A DNA stretch of 64,000 bases, taken from the NCBI GenBank assembly GCA_949775045.1, contig OX459097.1:10031619-10095618 (forward strand), in the 5' to 3' direction. A program made the position numbers and the translations under genes. The notes under the pieces are model-generated. The model worked only from the letters and a program-made list of their open reading frames with translations, ran no database searches and had not been told where the DNA came from. This DNA is from Metridium senile. Its lineage: Eukaryota > Cnidaria > Anthozoa > Actiniaria > Metridiidae. Position 1 is the stretch's first letter. Each line of letters opens with the position of its first letter. Below, piece after piece: positions 45,520 through 56,984 of this stretch.

Positions 45520-46430
45520 AGAAATACTTAAATCCTGTCTTAGAGTAGGTTTTCATTAATATACAGCCCAACACCACCAGCATTGGTGATGGTGGGTTGC
45601 GATAGAATATTATGATAGTAAGTAGCAGCCATTTATGAAAGTTGAACATCGCACAGAATTCTATTGTCCTTTTGGACATTTACTTACGGCCCGTAAATTG
45701 TTCAAAATAGGCTTTATTCGAATAAATTATCGACATTGATAGTTTTGATTGGTTGTTTGAACGTCTGATTAGATGAAGTTCTGAACGGTTGCATTATTAC
45801 AAATTGCAGCTTAACTTATTACACCGCATATCTTAAAGTGGCACATTGGGATTTGAAGGTCAGCCGCAAGAGCCTTAGATAATGAGCTCAAATATTCAGC
45901 TTAAAAAAGATAGTATTATAAAAAAGGTTTTTGTAGAAGTAAAGGGTGCAAAATGTTGCTTGGATTACGATGTTAATTTTGCACCCCCTACCTACGTTTA
46001 ACCTGTTATTAAAACCCACAAATTACAGTCGGAATATTGGATCCCCACAAAAAATGAAGATTTTTGACATTATTAAACATTTGATAGTGCAAACGTTTAG
46101 TCAACATTTCATCTTTGATTTGCACCCCGTACCTAACTGAGATCACCTTTTAAAAACTTTTAAAAGGTTATTTTATTACACGAAGTTGAGCAATTTTTTG
46201 GCCTGTTTTCTTTGTAAATTACCTCATTAAATACGCTTCGCCTGATTGAACTTCGCGCTCAAACAGCAGAAAAGACCCGGAGATGTGTCCGGGCATTCTG
46301 TGCGATGATTTGGTTGAAATCGATCGAGAAAGCTCAATTAATTCCAGAAAGTAAAGAATTTAACAGTTCACTTAATGATATTTCCCATTACGTGTGATAA
46401 TTCGAGCTAAAAATATTTCTCACCTCCAGT
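45520..46430. other. Intergenic, no gene recognised
   Basis: AT-rich. TTTGCACCCCGTACCTA (46118) and TTTTGCACCCCCTACCTA (45977) are short direct repeats. Nothing else. Confidence 0.4.
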
Positions 46431-46431
46431 C

Positions 46432-46735
46432 CCCTCTCTACCCCTCCTCCAGTCCCCCGCTACCTCATCCACTACCACCTCTACCCTCCTCCACTCCCCC
46501 TCTACCCCACCTCCACTCTCACTCTACCCCTCCTCCACTCTCTTCTCTACCCCTTTCCATCCTCCACTCCCCCTCCTCCAATCCCCTCTCTATCCCTCCT
46601 CCACTCCCCCGTCTACCTCCTCCACTCTACCCCTGCTCTACTCCCCTCTCTACCCCAACTCCACTCCTCTCTCTACCCCTCCTCCACTCCCCCTCTCTAC
46701 CCCTCCTCCATTCCCCCTCCTCCACTCTGGTCAGT
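46432..46735. repeat. Pyrimidine-rich CCTCCACTCCCCCTCTACC tandem tract
   Basis: About fifteen imperfect copies of an 18-20 base C/T unit. The Pro/Ser/Leu ORF here is an artefact. Confidence 0.85.
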
Positions 46736-46744
46736 TTTATATGG

Positions 46745-47289
46745 AGGTATATCTCATGCAAACACTCACAGCTTTGGCATTTTGCCCACCTTTTACATTA
46801 AAATCTCAGTTTTGAATGGTATGTCTTTTTTTACATTTTTCGTTTTTTTGATCTTAACTTTGCATATAAGATCTACAGCCGTTTAAAGTTGAGCGGTCGA
46901 GCGGAGGTCTCCTTCAATCAGTATTCCACACATAGAAAAAAAACAGATGTAACACATACTGTAATTTATTTTTTTCTTAACACATATGATTATTATATTG
47001 CTTTGCACTTTCGCCGAGAAGCTGTTCACTAAAATAACTGGGTAATAAATCGGTACATACACAGTTACTCACTGCAATAACGACTCAGTAGTGGTTACTC
47101 AAATAACTCAGTAAAACAAAGCATCCACAGTTACTCACTGAAATAACGACTGAGTAGTGGTTTACTCAGATACTCAGTCGTTTCTGCTGTGAGTAACTGT
47201 ACGTGGATGTATCGATTTAATCAGTTATTTGAGTAACCACTACTCAGTCGTTTTTGCAGTGAGTAAATCATGTGAATGCATCGATTTAA
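46745..47289. repeat. Segment duplicated at 62971-63845 (3' flank of prodomain genes)
   Basis: GCAAACACTCACAGCTTTGG.. and TTTGAATGGTATGTCTTTTT and GCCGTTTAAAGTTGAGCGGT occur in both places. Each then carries TACACAGTTACTCACTG / GAGTAGTGGTTACTCAAATA repeats in both orientations. The paired genes share their downstream sequence, so the duplication unit exceeded the coding exon. Confidence 0.8.
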
Positions 47290-47951
47290 TCAGTTATTTG
47301 AGTAAGCACTTGTACTATTATTGTGTGGATAATATAATTTACTGGATTCAGGGATTAAAGATAGATATCGAATGGTATCTTCTAACCAACAATTTGGAAC
47401 AAAAGGGCCAACAGCCGCAAGACATGAATTGCAAACAGCAGGAGGATTTAGCCTCAAGTATTCATTAATATAAGGAGGGATCCGAATATAAATATAAGGA
47501 GGGATCAGAGCATAAAAATAGCATACAATGAAAGGGCGTTTCAAGGGCCAATTCTTCTCATTCCCTGGAGTATAGTCAAGTCCAAAATCGTCTGGATTCA
47601 ACTTGTTTCCTGATGCGTCTTCTACGGAGATTGCGAAGCCATTGTTACTTTTTGGGTTCTTTGTCCAGGATTTTGCTGTGTCTGTGACATTGAATATAAG
47701 CCATTCACCATCGGAGATTTTGAGCTTTTTCGACGACAAGAGAGTCAAGCCGTTGGAACTAAAGGTGTTGACTTTGTACAATTTCACTGTGTAGTTAACT
47801 CCTGATGCAAACTGTGCTGATGCGGATTTAGAGTTTTTTGAAAGGCGGAGTCGTGCATCAAATAGTGTCTGGTTGGTGAAGTTGTTCTTGGTGTAGTCGT
47901 AGATATCCATCTTGAATGTCGCGTAGTCTGTGATAGTGGATGTGTTAAGGC
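47290..47951 (-). CDS. TGF-beta/BMP prodomain-like secreted protein, copy A (last exon)
   Basis: Acceptor CCCTCAG at 47952 and a phase-1 start, the same junction as in the + strand copy (51093). 219 residues of this exon align through DYATFK, ARLRLSKNSK, YTVKLYKVNT, SDGEWLIFNVTDTAKSW, GFAISVEDASGNKLNPDDFG and RPFIVCYFYA, the order and spacing of BMP-type prodomains (EEGWLVFDIT, GLQLSVE, PFMVAFF). The tail CNSCLAAVGPFVPNCW follows and a stop ends it: no furin site and no cystine-knot growth factor. The first exon (signal peptide) was not found in 47952-49888. It carries a duplicated IPPYI stretch absent from copy B. Confidence 0.75.
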
Positions 47952-48016
47952 CTGAGGGAAAAGATTATTTGTCAATGATTAAAAAACGTTTCTCAAAATA
48001 ACCCTGTTATTTATAT

Positions 48017-48044
48017 CATCATCATCATCATTATCATCATCATT

Positions 48045-48104
<60 letters not shown>

Positions 48105-48105
48105 G
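48017..48105. repeat. (ATC)n microsatellite
   Basis: Near-pure trinucleotide run just upstream of the copy A exon. Poly-Asp ORF is an artefact. Confidence 0.95.
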
Positions 48106-48947
48106 GTCGACTGTATTTGAGCAGTCGAATGCAATACGTCTCCAAGTGTTTCGGTATTGAGCAGTACGCCTAATCGGCCATTCTCTGATAGACGGCCACA
48201 GTCCATTACTTGACTTGACGAGAGAAGGATCTCCTTGATCTCCCAGGGGTTCTGCGCCCATGAGCTGTCTTAGACTGCGTATTTCACCTTGCACGATTTC
48301 TTCAGGATTCAACCTTACTCGATATTTTTTTGTGGGATTTAACCCAACCATGGCCACCATCAATTGGTCCCTCCTTTTAAAAGCGCCATTGAGCCTCGAT
48401 CATTGGCCGGCATGTTTGAAAATCAGCGGGTTGTTGTCGTTCGGGATTTCAAATGTTTTATCTAGTTATCGTGGTTTTGGACTTCGCCAAAGCGTAATAC
48501 AACACATGAGGTCATAAAGCAGATATTACAAACCCTATATTGTGGTTTATTAATTGACATTTGCTAGTCTGTTAATATCCCCAGTACTATCGTACATAAA
48601 TGTCATGTATCCTATAGCTCATGATCCGGAGCTCTGAAACACCTGGAACTTTCAAGTCAGCCTTAAAGACATATTTATTACATCGAGCGAAAAGCTCGAT
48701 GTCTGAAAATGCACAGTGTTCTTCTCTTGGTCGCCAAAATGACTTCTGGTCAACACCGGAAGTACTACCGTCAATCGTCAATGTCAATCTGCATCCAATC
48801 ATAGCGCTTATTTTTTGACATCTATTGTAATGCCCATGTAGCGCTTATCTTCGAACTTCGACAATTATAATACGTGAAGCTGGCCGACTAGTAATGCGAG
48901 ATTGGACAAGAACTTCGTCAACCAAACAAAGTAATATTAAGGACTAA

Positions 48948-49081
48948 AGGGCTGTATATATGGAAGCGAGTTGTCCCTGCTAGCCGGGATAACTCTATTG
49001 TCTTGAACTCCCCGGGGAACACAAAACAATAGAGTTATCCCGGCTAGCAGGGACAACTTGCCATCATATAAACAGCCCCTA
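48948..49081. repeat. GTTGTCCCTGCTAGCCGGGA hairpin MITE
   Basis: AGTTGTCCCTGCTAGCCGGG.. ATAACTCTATTGT faces ACAATAGAGTTAT..CCCGGCTAGCAGGGACAACT, enclosed by GGGCTGTATATAT and ATATAAACAGCCC. Long near-perfect stem. Confidence 0.8.
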
Positions 49082-49888
49082 AGAAGGCTAAATGGAGAAG
49101 GCTAAATGGAGAAGGCTAACACGCAGATGATACATACAAATGCATATACCATTCGTGGTAGGACCACACTAAAAAATGTTTAGCGTAATTTCACGAATCT
49201 ATTAGCATGTCTAGCATTGATAACAAAGTTCTTACAAGTTCTCACGAGCCGTGAGAATTCAAAATTATGACCAAATTATGACTCTTGTTTACACTACAAA
49301 CAACTAACAATACTATAACAACTGACATGAAAACTGACTGTATAAATGCTGAAATCAGATCCACCCAAAGTCAAGAATTTGTACAAGCAAGAGACTTTAA
49401 ATACAAAGAACACGAGTCGAACAAGAAAGCCGTCATGATTATTAGTACACACTCGAAGCACTCAACAACATAAATCAATATTTGAAATCATTTCTTTCAT
49501 TGAATATTTTGATCTTTTTATTCCTTTAAAGCCCCTCTTGCATCCAAGATGCATTGCGCGCTTCGATGATTTTCTCACATACGGAAAATCACAGGAAGCC
49601 CAATCTCATAGATCGAGGCGCTTTATAATAAGGCTTTCTATGTAGAATTATTCTCAAATCTATAACTCGTCGAAAAATAAAGGAAATAAACTGTAACCTT
49701 CGTGGATTGTTTCTTGTGTCTTTTTTGCTATCTGGTAGCGATTTCAGGCTGTTTGTCAATGTCATAGACTGACTTCAGTTGGAAGACGAATTGTGAACTG
49801 GACAGTCAGTTACAGTTGTATTGTTGCTCATTTCAGACAGTCAATTGTAACTGTTCTTCATCCTTACAAAGGGTTCTCTGCCGTCATC

Positions 49889-51682
49889 ATGAGCTGGTTC
49901 ATTCTGTCACCATTGCTTTTGGTCGCGTCTGCTTCTTGTGGTAGCGTCCTTTCGACGTCAAACTACAAGGATGCTTATCATGCAGTTGGCAATTACATGA
50001 ACGCTCCTAACTGCTATATTCATTTTCGCGACGTGAATTCCAGCTGTAAGTATTTGAGTGTAGTCAGTGTTTATGATATCAGTTCATAGCTTAACCTGCG
50101 CGTTTCAAACCAAACTTCGTTTCGTTCTGGTTTGACCAAAAAAATCAAGAACTGATATATGAACGTTTTTAAGAGAAAATTTCAATATGTAAATTAGGAT
50201 GAAACAAAATATTACATTTTGGAGCATGTTTTCTTCCGTTTTTCAATAGTTAAGCCGGCAAGATATTCATGAAGCCATTTTCGTGATTTGCAATTCGTCA
50301 TCCCTACAATGTATTTTACCATTACGAACCCTCCATTTAACATTAGCTGTCAAAATAGATTTTTACGTGTACCATCTAAGGAAAAAAGTTTGATTGCTGC
50401 CACTATCAGACGATAAATTAAATCTAGGCGGGATGAGAAATCAACGAGGTTTGCATTGCACTGCCCGTATTACGTCACGTGAAATTTGACGTCACAACTC
50501 AAATTTGATTGGATATTCTTTACTATCAATAGACGTCACTTCCGGTACTGACTGAAGGGCAACAAAGTCGTAGTTCACCTACAAGTACGTACCTGTTGTT
50601 TTAGTTTATTATCATCTAAAAATGCCGGGGTTTGCTCAGTGTTTGGATGTAGCATTTGAAAACGAAGGAAAAGATAGAAGTTTCTTTAGAATACCAAGTG
50701 AAGTTACTTGCCCTTCAGTCAAGCACTAAAGTTTTCTATGAAAAGTCACGTGATTGATAGTTTGTTTGTGATTTCTATTTCATTTGTTATTCGTAAATAT
50801 AGCAGGCTTGGTTACAAAATATTTTCTTAGGTATAACAAATTTTAAAGGTTTTGTACACGAACTTTCAAGCTTATAGTTCAAGGAATTTCTTATAAATCG
50901 ACTTCAAACACTGTAGTCCGAAATTCCTAATATTTACAATGAAACATTCATCGCCGTTAAAATATTGCCACGCATGCGTAGTCGTTTGACCGCTGTGTTG
51001 AAAGCATGACCTGCGTTGCGACTCTCTCCCCAATCCCCAAGAGTTGCTGCACAGGCCATGAACAGTTGCTCAAGTAATCTTTTCTATTTTAGACTACAAT
51101 ATCACCAGAATTAAAAACTATGCGACAATCAAGACGGTTATGGGTGTAAGCATCACAACGTTTAAGGAAGGACAAGGCAAAATTGGGGATGCACGTCTCC
51201 GCATCTACAAAACCAAAAAACGCTCAACACCAAAGTTCCAATGTGGAGTGCTCTACACCGCTAAGTTGTACCAACTGAAGACCTCCGGCCAGCGGGTTCA
51301 TATAACAGATTTTAAGCTGAAAATCAACGATGAAGGATGGCTGGAGTATAACATTCTGAAGGTAGTCAAGGTGTGGATAAATACAACGAGAGACATTTTT
51401 GAAGGTTACGACTTCGTTGTGGCGGTTGAAGATGGATCAGGTAATCAGTTGAACCCGCACGACTTTGGCATCGAAGATTCAATCGCACCGGACGCCAAAC
51501 GACCCGTTTTTGTACTTCTTTACTCTGACCTGATTTCCCCAAGCATTTCATTTGTTAAAAATCCCCCTGCACTTTGTCAAACATGTCTTAACGCAATGCC
51601 TAAGTATCTAATTTGTAATATTACTGAAGGAATGGAAAAACTAGATGAGATTAATCGGATTTTACAGCCATTATCAAAATAG
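49889..51682 (+). CDS. TGF-beta/BMP prodomain-like secreted protein, copy B (complete)
   Basis: Exons 49889-50045 and 51093-51682 (donor AGCT|GTAAGT, acceptor TTTTAG, phase 1) give 248 aa. The start is the ATG just before a signal peptide (MSWFILSPLLLVASAS, cut near residue 16). Then a helical N-part, NITRIKNYATIKTV, ARLRIYKTKK, YTAKLYQLKT, DEGWLEYNILKVVKVW, FVVAVEDGSGNQLNPHDFG and RPVFVLLYSD: a whole prodomain-type jelly roll. It ends CQTCLNAMPKYLIC plus 25 residues and TAG. AATAAA at 51709-51714 fits as poly(A) signal, so the message stops with no ligand domain. Role unknown: it might bind a TGF-beta ligand or matrix, by analogy with latency prodomains only. Confidence 0.78.
50622..50700 (+). 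pseudogene. THAP-like zinc-finger start, frameshifted
   Basis: Inside the copy B intron. ATGCCGGGGTTT then, in the next frame, CSVFGCS, and back in the first frame ENEGKDRSFFRIPS. THAP domains start with M..C-x2-4-C and have a SFHRFP-like motif. One missing base separates the frames. It ends before the second Cys/His pair. Confidence 0.4.
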
Positions 51683-51714
51683 CAAATGCAAACGACTTTT
51701 AATCACAAAATAAA

Positions 51715-53266
51715 ACAAATCATGTGAATTATCCCAGGCTTGCCCAAATAACGAAAATAAAATGTTTTAACATGTCAGTATTGTATTGTGAGTCAGGTTT
51801 GTTTAATATATTCTCCTTTCCCTTTCTGCCGATATTTTTTACGTTTAGTAAGTAAGTAAACTTTATTTAGGCAGGGTGGCCCATTCAGCAACTAGGCTGT
51901 TATCCAGAGGGCACTGCAAATAATACATTATATACTAGTCGTTTCTATCAAAAGTAAATTGCTGCGAGCTGTTTACATAATATTTCAAAGGCAGCCCAAT
52001 CTTGGCTATTCAGTAAACGAATATGTAAGCATTATATTCAATAACTTGTCGAAATTGTACGTTTTTAGTAATATTACATGCATGTGATTAGCGCTCGTGG
52101 AGTAGCGTGATCGAATCTCGAATACGGTTATACGTGATAAGTTTAGAATCGCACTAGTCCTACTCTGGGGTCCAAGGGTGTTTTTATTATCCATGCTGAA
52201 AAAGAGCGGGTTGTCAGAAACCGGTTTTTATTCAGCATGCCTGTGACGGCTGCTTCGACAAACCTACAGTGATTTTAATGCCAAAATATTGAAATTATGG
52301 CAGCTTTCTTTATCATTCCAAATCAAAGATCGTTTAAAGACAAAGATTTTGTTTATACCTCTACATCAAAGAAAGTCAAGAAACAAAAAACAAGTTTTAC
52401 AAAGGATTTTAGCAGACACGAACTGAATTGAGCCACAATGGATGTTGAAACGAGTTGAAATTCGTCATGTCGACGTGTGCATCGAGCAAAAGAGCCTTTG
52501 AAAGCGCTTATTTTTCGATAAACAATAATAACAACTTTAAACGAAATCACCGTCAACTGTTGAAGGAATTAATCTATCTGTGTCGTACTTAATGAAGAAG
52601 ATGTAAGCATGATGATCGCTGACAGAACTTTGAATCGAGAAAAAACGGCCTTTTTCAAGATTTTTGAACCTTTTGTATGCAGATAAAGAAAGGCAAGAAC
52701 ACTTCCTGACTTCAAAAACGTTGTTAACTTTGTAAAAAAAACTTATCGTGAATTTGACAGCTTTTTAAAAGTAACTGAAAAGCAACGACATCTTTCATCA
52801 AAAGATAGCACAACTCACCGCTGTGTTGTTTACAAGGAAAGATAAAAACTAAAATTATTGTTTTCATCTATTATCGAGGTATGTGAACGAGCTTTATATT
52901 CTTTATAGAATTAAAATAAAACCCTTTTGTGTATTCTCTCTGGAGTTTTTGCAATTTGATTTGATTTTCTCAACTTTTGCTTATTAAAATGTATGCAAAA
53001 ACAACCAATGCTCGCCACCTATTTGCAAATTTGCAAATTTTTGTGGGTTTTGGTCGACCTTTCTCTCAAGTTTTTCGCCTCCACTGGCTCAACATTTTCT
53101 TCAAATATGTCGAAAGCAAAACAGGAAAGTCGTTGCTGTCGTCCAAAGCGGCCATTTCAATTTGTTTTTGTCGCAAAAAAATGTAAAAATTTTGAACTTG
53201 AAAGCCTCACATTTCTATGGGATATCTCTATGGGATATCTATTTCTTGTCAATAAAAAATAAGCCA
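51715..53266. other. Intergenic, no gene recognised
   Basis: 51845-51905 contains TAGTAAGTAAGTAAACTTTA next to TTTAGGCAGGGTGGCCCATT, which looks like the 3' tail of a retroelement on the minus strand. The rest is AT-rich with no ORF worth naming. Confidence 0.4.
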
Positions 53267-53274
53267 ATCAGAGC

Positions 53275-53654
53275 CATAGGCAGCCCAACTACTCCTTTCG
53301 AGGATTTTTTATTTTTCAATAAATATTCAATGGAAAAAAATGCGCGCGACTCTTTTGGTTTCGTTTGGCGCGCGATTGTAGTCTTTGGGTTTCCTGTGGC
53401 GCGCTTGTACATTGTGGGGTTCCTGTGGTCAATCGCGGGAGACAAGTATATTGTCACAGTCACAGCACAGACACAATATACGAGGTAGTTACCTCAGGAA
53501 CCCCACAATCTACAAGCGCGCCACTGGAAACCCAAAGACTACAAGCGCGCGCCAAACGAAGAAACCAAAAGAGTCGCGACCTCGCGCATTTTTTTCCATT
53601 GAATCTTTATTGAAAAATAAAAAATCCTCGAAAGGAGTAGTTGGGCTGCCTAAG
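53275..53654. mobile_element. 380-base hAT-like MITE with TSD
   Basis: CATAGGCAGCCCAACTACTC and, inverted, CTTAGGCAGCCCAACTACTC ends. Long arms continue CTTTCGAGGATTTTTTATTT and contain GCGCGCGA and CTTTGGGTTTCC. Flanked by TCAGAGC (53268-53274 and 53655-53661); eight bases with one mismatch. CA-starting TIRs with 7-8 base duplications fit hAT. Confidence 0.75.
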
Positions 53655-53799
53655 TCAGAGCGCGCGATTCTACTTGCATATGTTATAAAACGTTTTTTCT
53701 CGCTTTTCTCGACGTTTTATCAACTTTTTTATCGCTTTTACTTAAGCTTTCTTCAATTTAAAAAAATGCCAAAAGAAAAAGAAAACGAAATTAATATAT

Positions 53800-54608
53800 A
53801 ATATGGGAAAAAGACAGTTAACAGAAGAGGAAAAGACAAGAAGACAAGAAAGAGAAAGAGAACGGCGAAGGAGTTTCAATGAAGAAAAGCACAGGCTTGA
53901 AAGAGAAAGAAAACGAGATTGTAGACGAAACTTGTCAGACGAAAAACAGAGAAAATGAACGCCAAAGAAAAAGGGTTTCAAGAACGAACGTTTCGGAGGA
54001 AAACAGAGAAAATGAACGCCCAAGAAAAAGGGTTTCGAGAGAAAACTTTTCCGAGGAAAACAGAGCTTTCATTAATACAAAATATCAACGGAAAAAGATG
54101 AATTTCGAGGAACATAAAGGGAAACTTGAAGGACACAAAAACGAAGAAATTATACTAAAGAAAAGCAAAAGACTGATTCCAAAAGATCAAGAAAACGTAT
54201 TTCTAGATACCTCCGTGGAAGAATATTAAAAGACTACAGCAATTTAAAAAAAAAATGATAAAGAAGCGACTTTGTTTGATATGAAAACTGTCTTAGCAAA
54301 GTTTATTGAAGGATTTCAAGCTTGGCAGTTAAACTATGAACAATGTTTAATCAATCAAAATTCAAGTACATACATTTATTCGTCAAAATATTATCAATGT
54401 TGACGTCATTGAAGAGTAGAAAACCTCAGGAAAATACAATCACCGATAAAGTAAGTTCAAGTTTAATTTTTGTTTCAAGTTTTTGAGAGACAGTATTTTA
54501 ATACTGAAAAACTGTTTGATAAAACGAGCGTGAAAAAAAAAACACCAAAAAACTTAATTAAAATAATTAAGGTTCAAAAAGGAAAAATCCGTTCTCTGTT
54601 TTATTTAC
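53800..54608 (+). mobile_element. Dispersed element shared with 6590-7380, with Arg/Glu-rich ORF
   Basis: CAGAGCTTTCATTAATACAA, AAATTATACTAAAGAAAAGC and CAAGCTTGGCAGTTAAACTA recur at 6590-6905. A reading frame starts MGKRQLTEEEKTRR and later shifts to one with two SEENRENERPRKRVSR-type repeats, ending at 54229. Highly charged and helical, presumably a transposon nucleic-acid-binding remnant; the element type is not recognised. Interrupted at about 54610 and resumes at about 61940. Confidence 0.5.
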
Positions 54609-54660
54609 TGATAAGGCAGAAAAGAATGTATTAGCCTGCAAGCAACTGTTAGAGAAAAAC

Positions 54661-55490
54661 CATGTTACAATCCGAGAGGTTTCAAAGGTTATTGGACTGC
54701 TGGTATCTAGCCTACCATGTGTCCAATATGGATCACTTTTCTACAGGTCCATTGAAATTGATAAGAATAAGGCCTTAAAAGTAAGCAAAGGCAATTTTGA
54801 GGCATACATGACCTTATCACCTGAGTCTAAGGCAGATTTGAAATGGTGGATAACTAATTTATCTGTGGCTTACAAAAACATAGTACAAAATAACCCAGAT
54901 GTTGAGATGAAAACTGATGCCTCAAAAACTGGTTGGGGGGCAGTGTATGAGGGCCAAGCAGCCCAGGGCAGGTGGACTCCCTTGTAACAGGGGAGACATA
55001 TTAATGAACTTGAACTACTAGCAGTTTACCTGGGACTTAAATCATTCATTACCCATTTCAAGGGAAAACATGTCTCTATAAAAAGTGACAATTCTACCAC
55101 TGTATGCTATATAAATGCCATGGGGGTACTAAGTCTGTTGGGTGTAACTCCCTTTCAAAAACTATCTGGTTGTTATGCATAGAAAATGGCATTTGGTTAA
55201 CTGCCTGCCACTTGCCAGGAATACTTAACACAGAAGCAGATAGGTTCCCAAGGCAGTTTAATGATAGAACAGAGTGGCATTTGCAGGTTTTTTCTCAGGC
55301 CACTCAAGTACTAGGTACACCAGAGGTAGACTTATTTGCATCAAGATTGAACACCCAGCTTCCTAATTATGTATCTTGGAAGCCAGACCCGGGGGCGTCT
55401 CACACAGATGCATTCTCCCTATGTTGGAGTAACATGTTTGTTTATTTATTTCCCCCATTTTGCCTTATCACCAGGTGTCTCCAAAAGTTA
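54661..55490 (+). pseudogene. DIRS RT/RNase H remnant
   Basis: Reads KVIGLLVSSLPCVQYG, FEAYMTLSPESKADLKWWI, KTDASKTGWGAVYEG, a stop at 54985, INELELLAVYLGLKSF, SDNSTTVCYINAMG, a frameshift near 55125, then ILNTEADRFPRQF and EVDLFASRLNTQLPNYVSW. The RNase H carboxylates (D, E, D, D) are all recognisable. Confidence 0.75.
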
Positions 55491-55659
55491 GAGAAAGATC
55501 AGACAACTGCACTCTTGATTTCACCAGTTTGGCCGACCCAGGTCTGGTGGCCACAACTTTTACGGTTACTGGTAGCACAACCCATCATACTTCCACAACG
55601 ACAAGGATTGTTAACCCTACCACACTCGGGTGCACAACACCCATTGAAAAGAAAACCCA

Positions 55660-56648
55660 GAATGATGGCATGTCTATTGTCCAGCAACACTTCCAGACAG
55701 AGGGAATATCTCAACCAGCTGTTGAACTACTCATGCAATCCTGGAGAACAGGTACCAGGAAGCAATATACAGCCTATATTAGACAGTGGACAGCATTTTG
55801 TGCTAAACGGGAAGTTGATCACTCTAAGCCACCTATAGCAGTGCTGTTGGATTTCCTTACTGAACTTTATAACAAGGGACTAACCTATAGTGCTATCAAT
55901 ACTGCACGCAGTGCATTGTCTACATACATTTCTACAGACTCAGGGGCTAGTGTGGGACAACACCCACTTGTCATACGTTTACTTAAAGGAATTTATCAGA
56001 CCAGACCAGACCAGCACAACCTAAATATAAAGAGGTATGGGATGTGCAGGTGGTGCTGGATTATCTGTCTACACTTTATCCAGTTGACAAACTATCACTG
56101 AAAGAATTGACTTATGAACTTGTTATGTTAATGTTGCTTGTTTCGAGTCAGAGATGACAGACAATTTATTTGTTGGATCTTAAAAACATGTATAAGTCTG
56201 GAGAAAAAATCATTTTTCTTATTCCAGATAATATTAAGCAGAGCAGGCCAGTGGTCTCTAACCCCAAACTAGTTATGGAACAGTTATCCAAACATTTGTG
56301 TTGTTGTTACATTAAATGAGTATATTTCTAGGACTCGCCCTTTTAGGACGGACTGTCAGTCCAAATTGTTATTAAGTTATGTAAAGCCCTACAAACCAAT
56401 AAGTAGGGACACATTAACACGGTGGGTTCGTTATGAGTTTATCTGGTATTGACACAACAATATACACCCCTTATTGTACTAGAGCAGCTTCTGTTTCTGC
56501 TGCTAATAGAGCATGTGCTTCTCTACATAATATTCTAGAGACTGCAGGGTGGGCATCTGCACATTGTTTTGCTAAATATTATAATAAGCCTATAACCACA
56601 ACATCTACATATGCTAGATCAGTGCTATGTGAGGTGTCAGACAAATGA
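55660..56648 (+). pseudogene. DIRS tyrosine recombinase remnant
   Basis: N-terminal SAM-like part: SWRTGTRKQYTAYIRQWTAF, PIAVLLDFLTELYNKGLTYS, INTARSALSTYI. C-terminal catalytic part in broken frames: LVSSQR near 56150 and CTRAASVSAANRACASLHNI..AGWASAHCFAKYYNKPI at 56480-56600. The usual HSTR box reads CTR, so the His is lost. Several stops. Confidence 0.75.
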
Positions 56649-56984
56649 AATATTGTCATTTTTTGCAAATAAAATATGGTTGATTTAATCAGGCCTCATG
56701 GCCATGTTTCTTTGAAATCTCATGGGATCTCTCAGCATGATAACGAGGTAGAATTAGAAAATTAAACGAGACTTACCTGGAAGTTGAAGTTTGATTGTAA
56801 TTCTACCGAGTTATAGAATGCTGAGAAATTACATGCCCAAGTTCCCATACCCTCCCTTATATTGACATTATTGGCTGACATACCCATTCAGCCTTGTCTT
56901 TTAAAAACTGATTGGCGCATGCGCTTGCTATCTCATGTAATCTCTCAGCATTCTATGACTCGGTAGAATTACAATCAAACTTAA

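Larger units (their letters stand above)
54610..56980 (+). mobile_element. DIRS-type tyrosine-recombinase retrotransposon, decayed
   Basis: Reverse transcriptase tail and RNase H (54661-55490) followed by a tyrosine recombinase (about 55660-56648). That order is diagnostic of DIRS-like elements, which integrate without target duplication. 56712-56830 is an inverted terminal-type sequence (CTCTCAGCAT..GTAGAATTA..CTTACCTGGAAGTT) whose mirror copy at 56935-56980 and 61921-61955 is split by the next element. Confidence 0.75.

Noticed and set aside
48100..48517. Two opposing ORFs between prodomain genes as the missing first exon of copy A
   Set aside because: Neither has a signal peptide or resembles the copy B leader, and no donor with the right phase was seen.
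55104..56101. Intact host gene read from the 244-aa and 213-aa ORFs
   Set aside because: The two frames are RT/RNase H and recombinase parts of one decayed DIRS element, with stops and frameshifts before, between and after.
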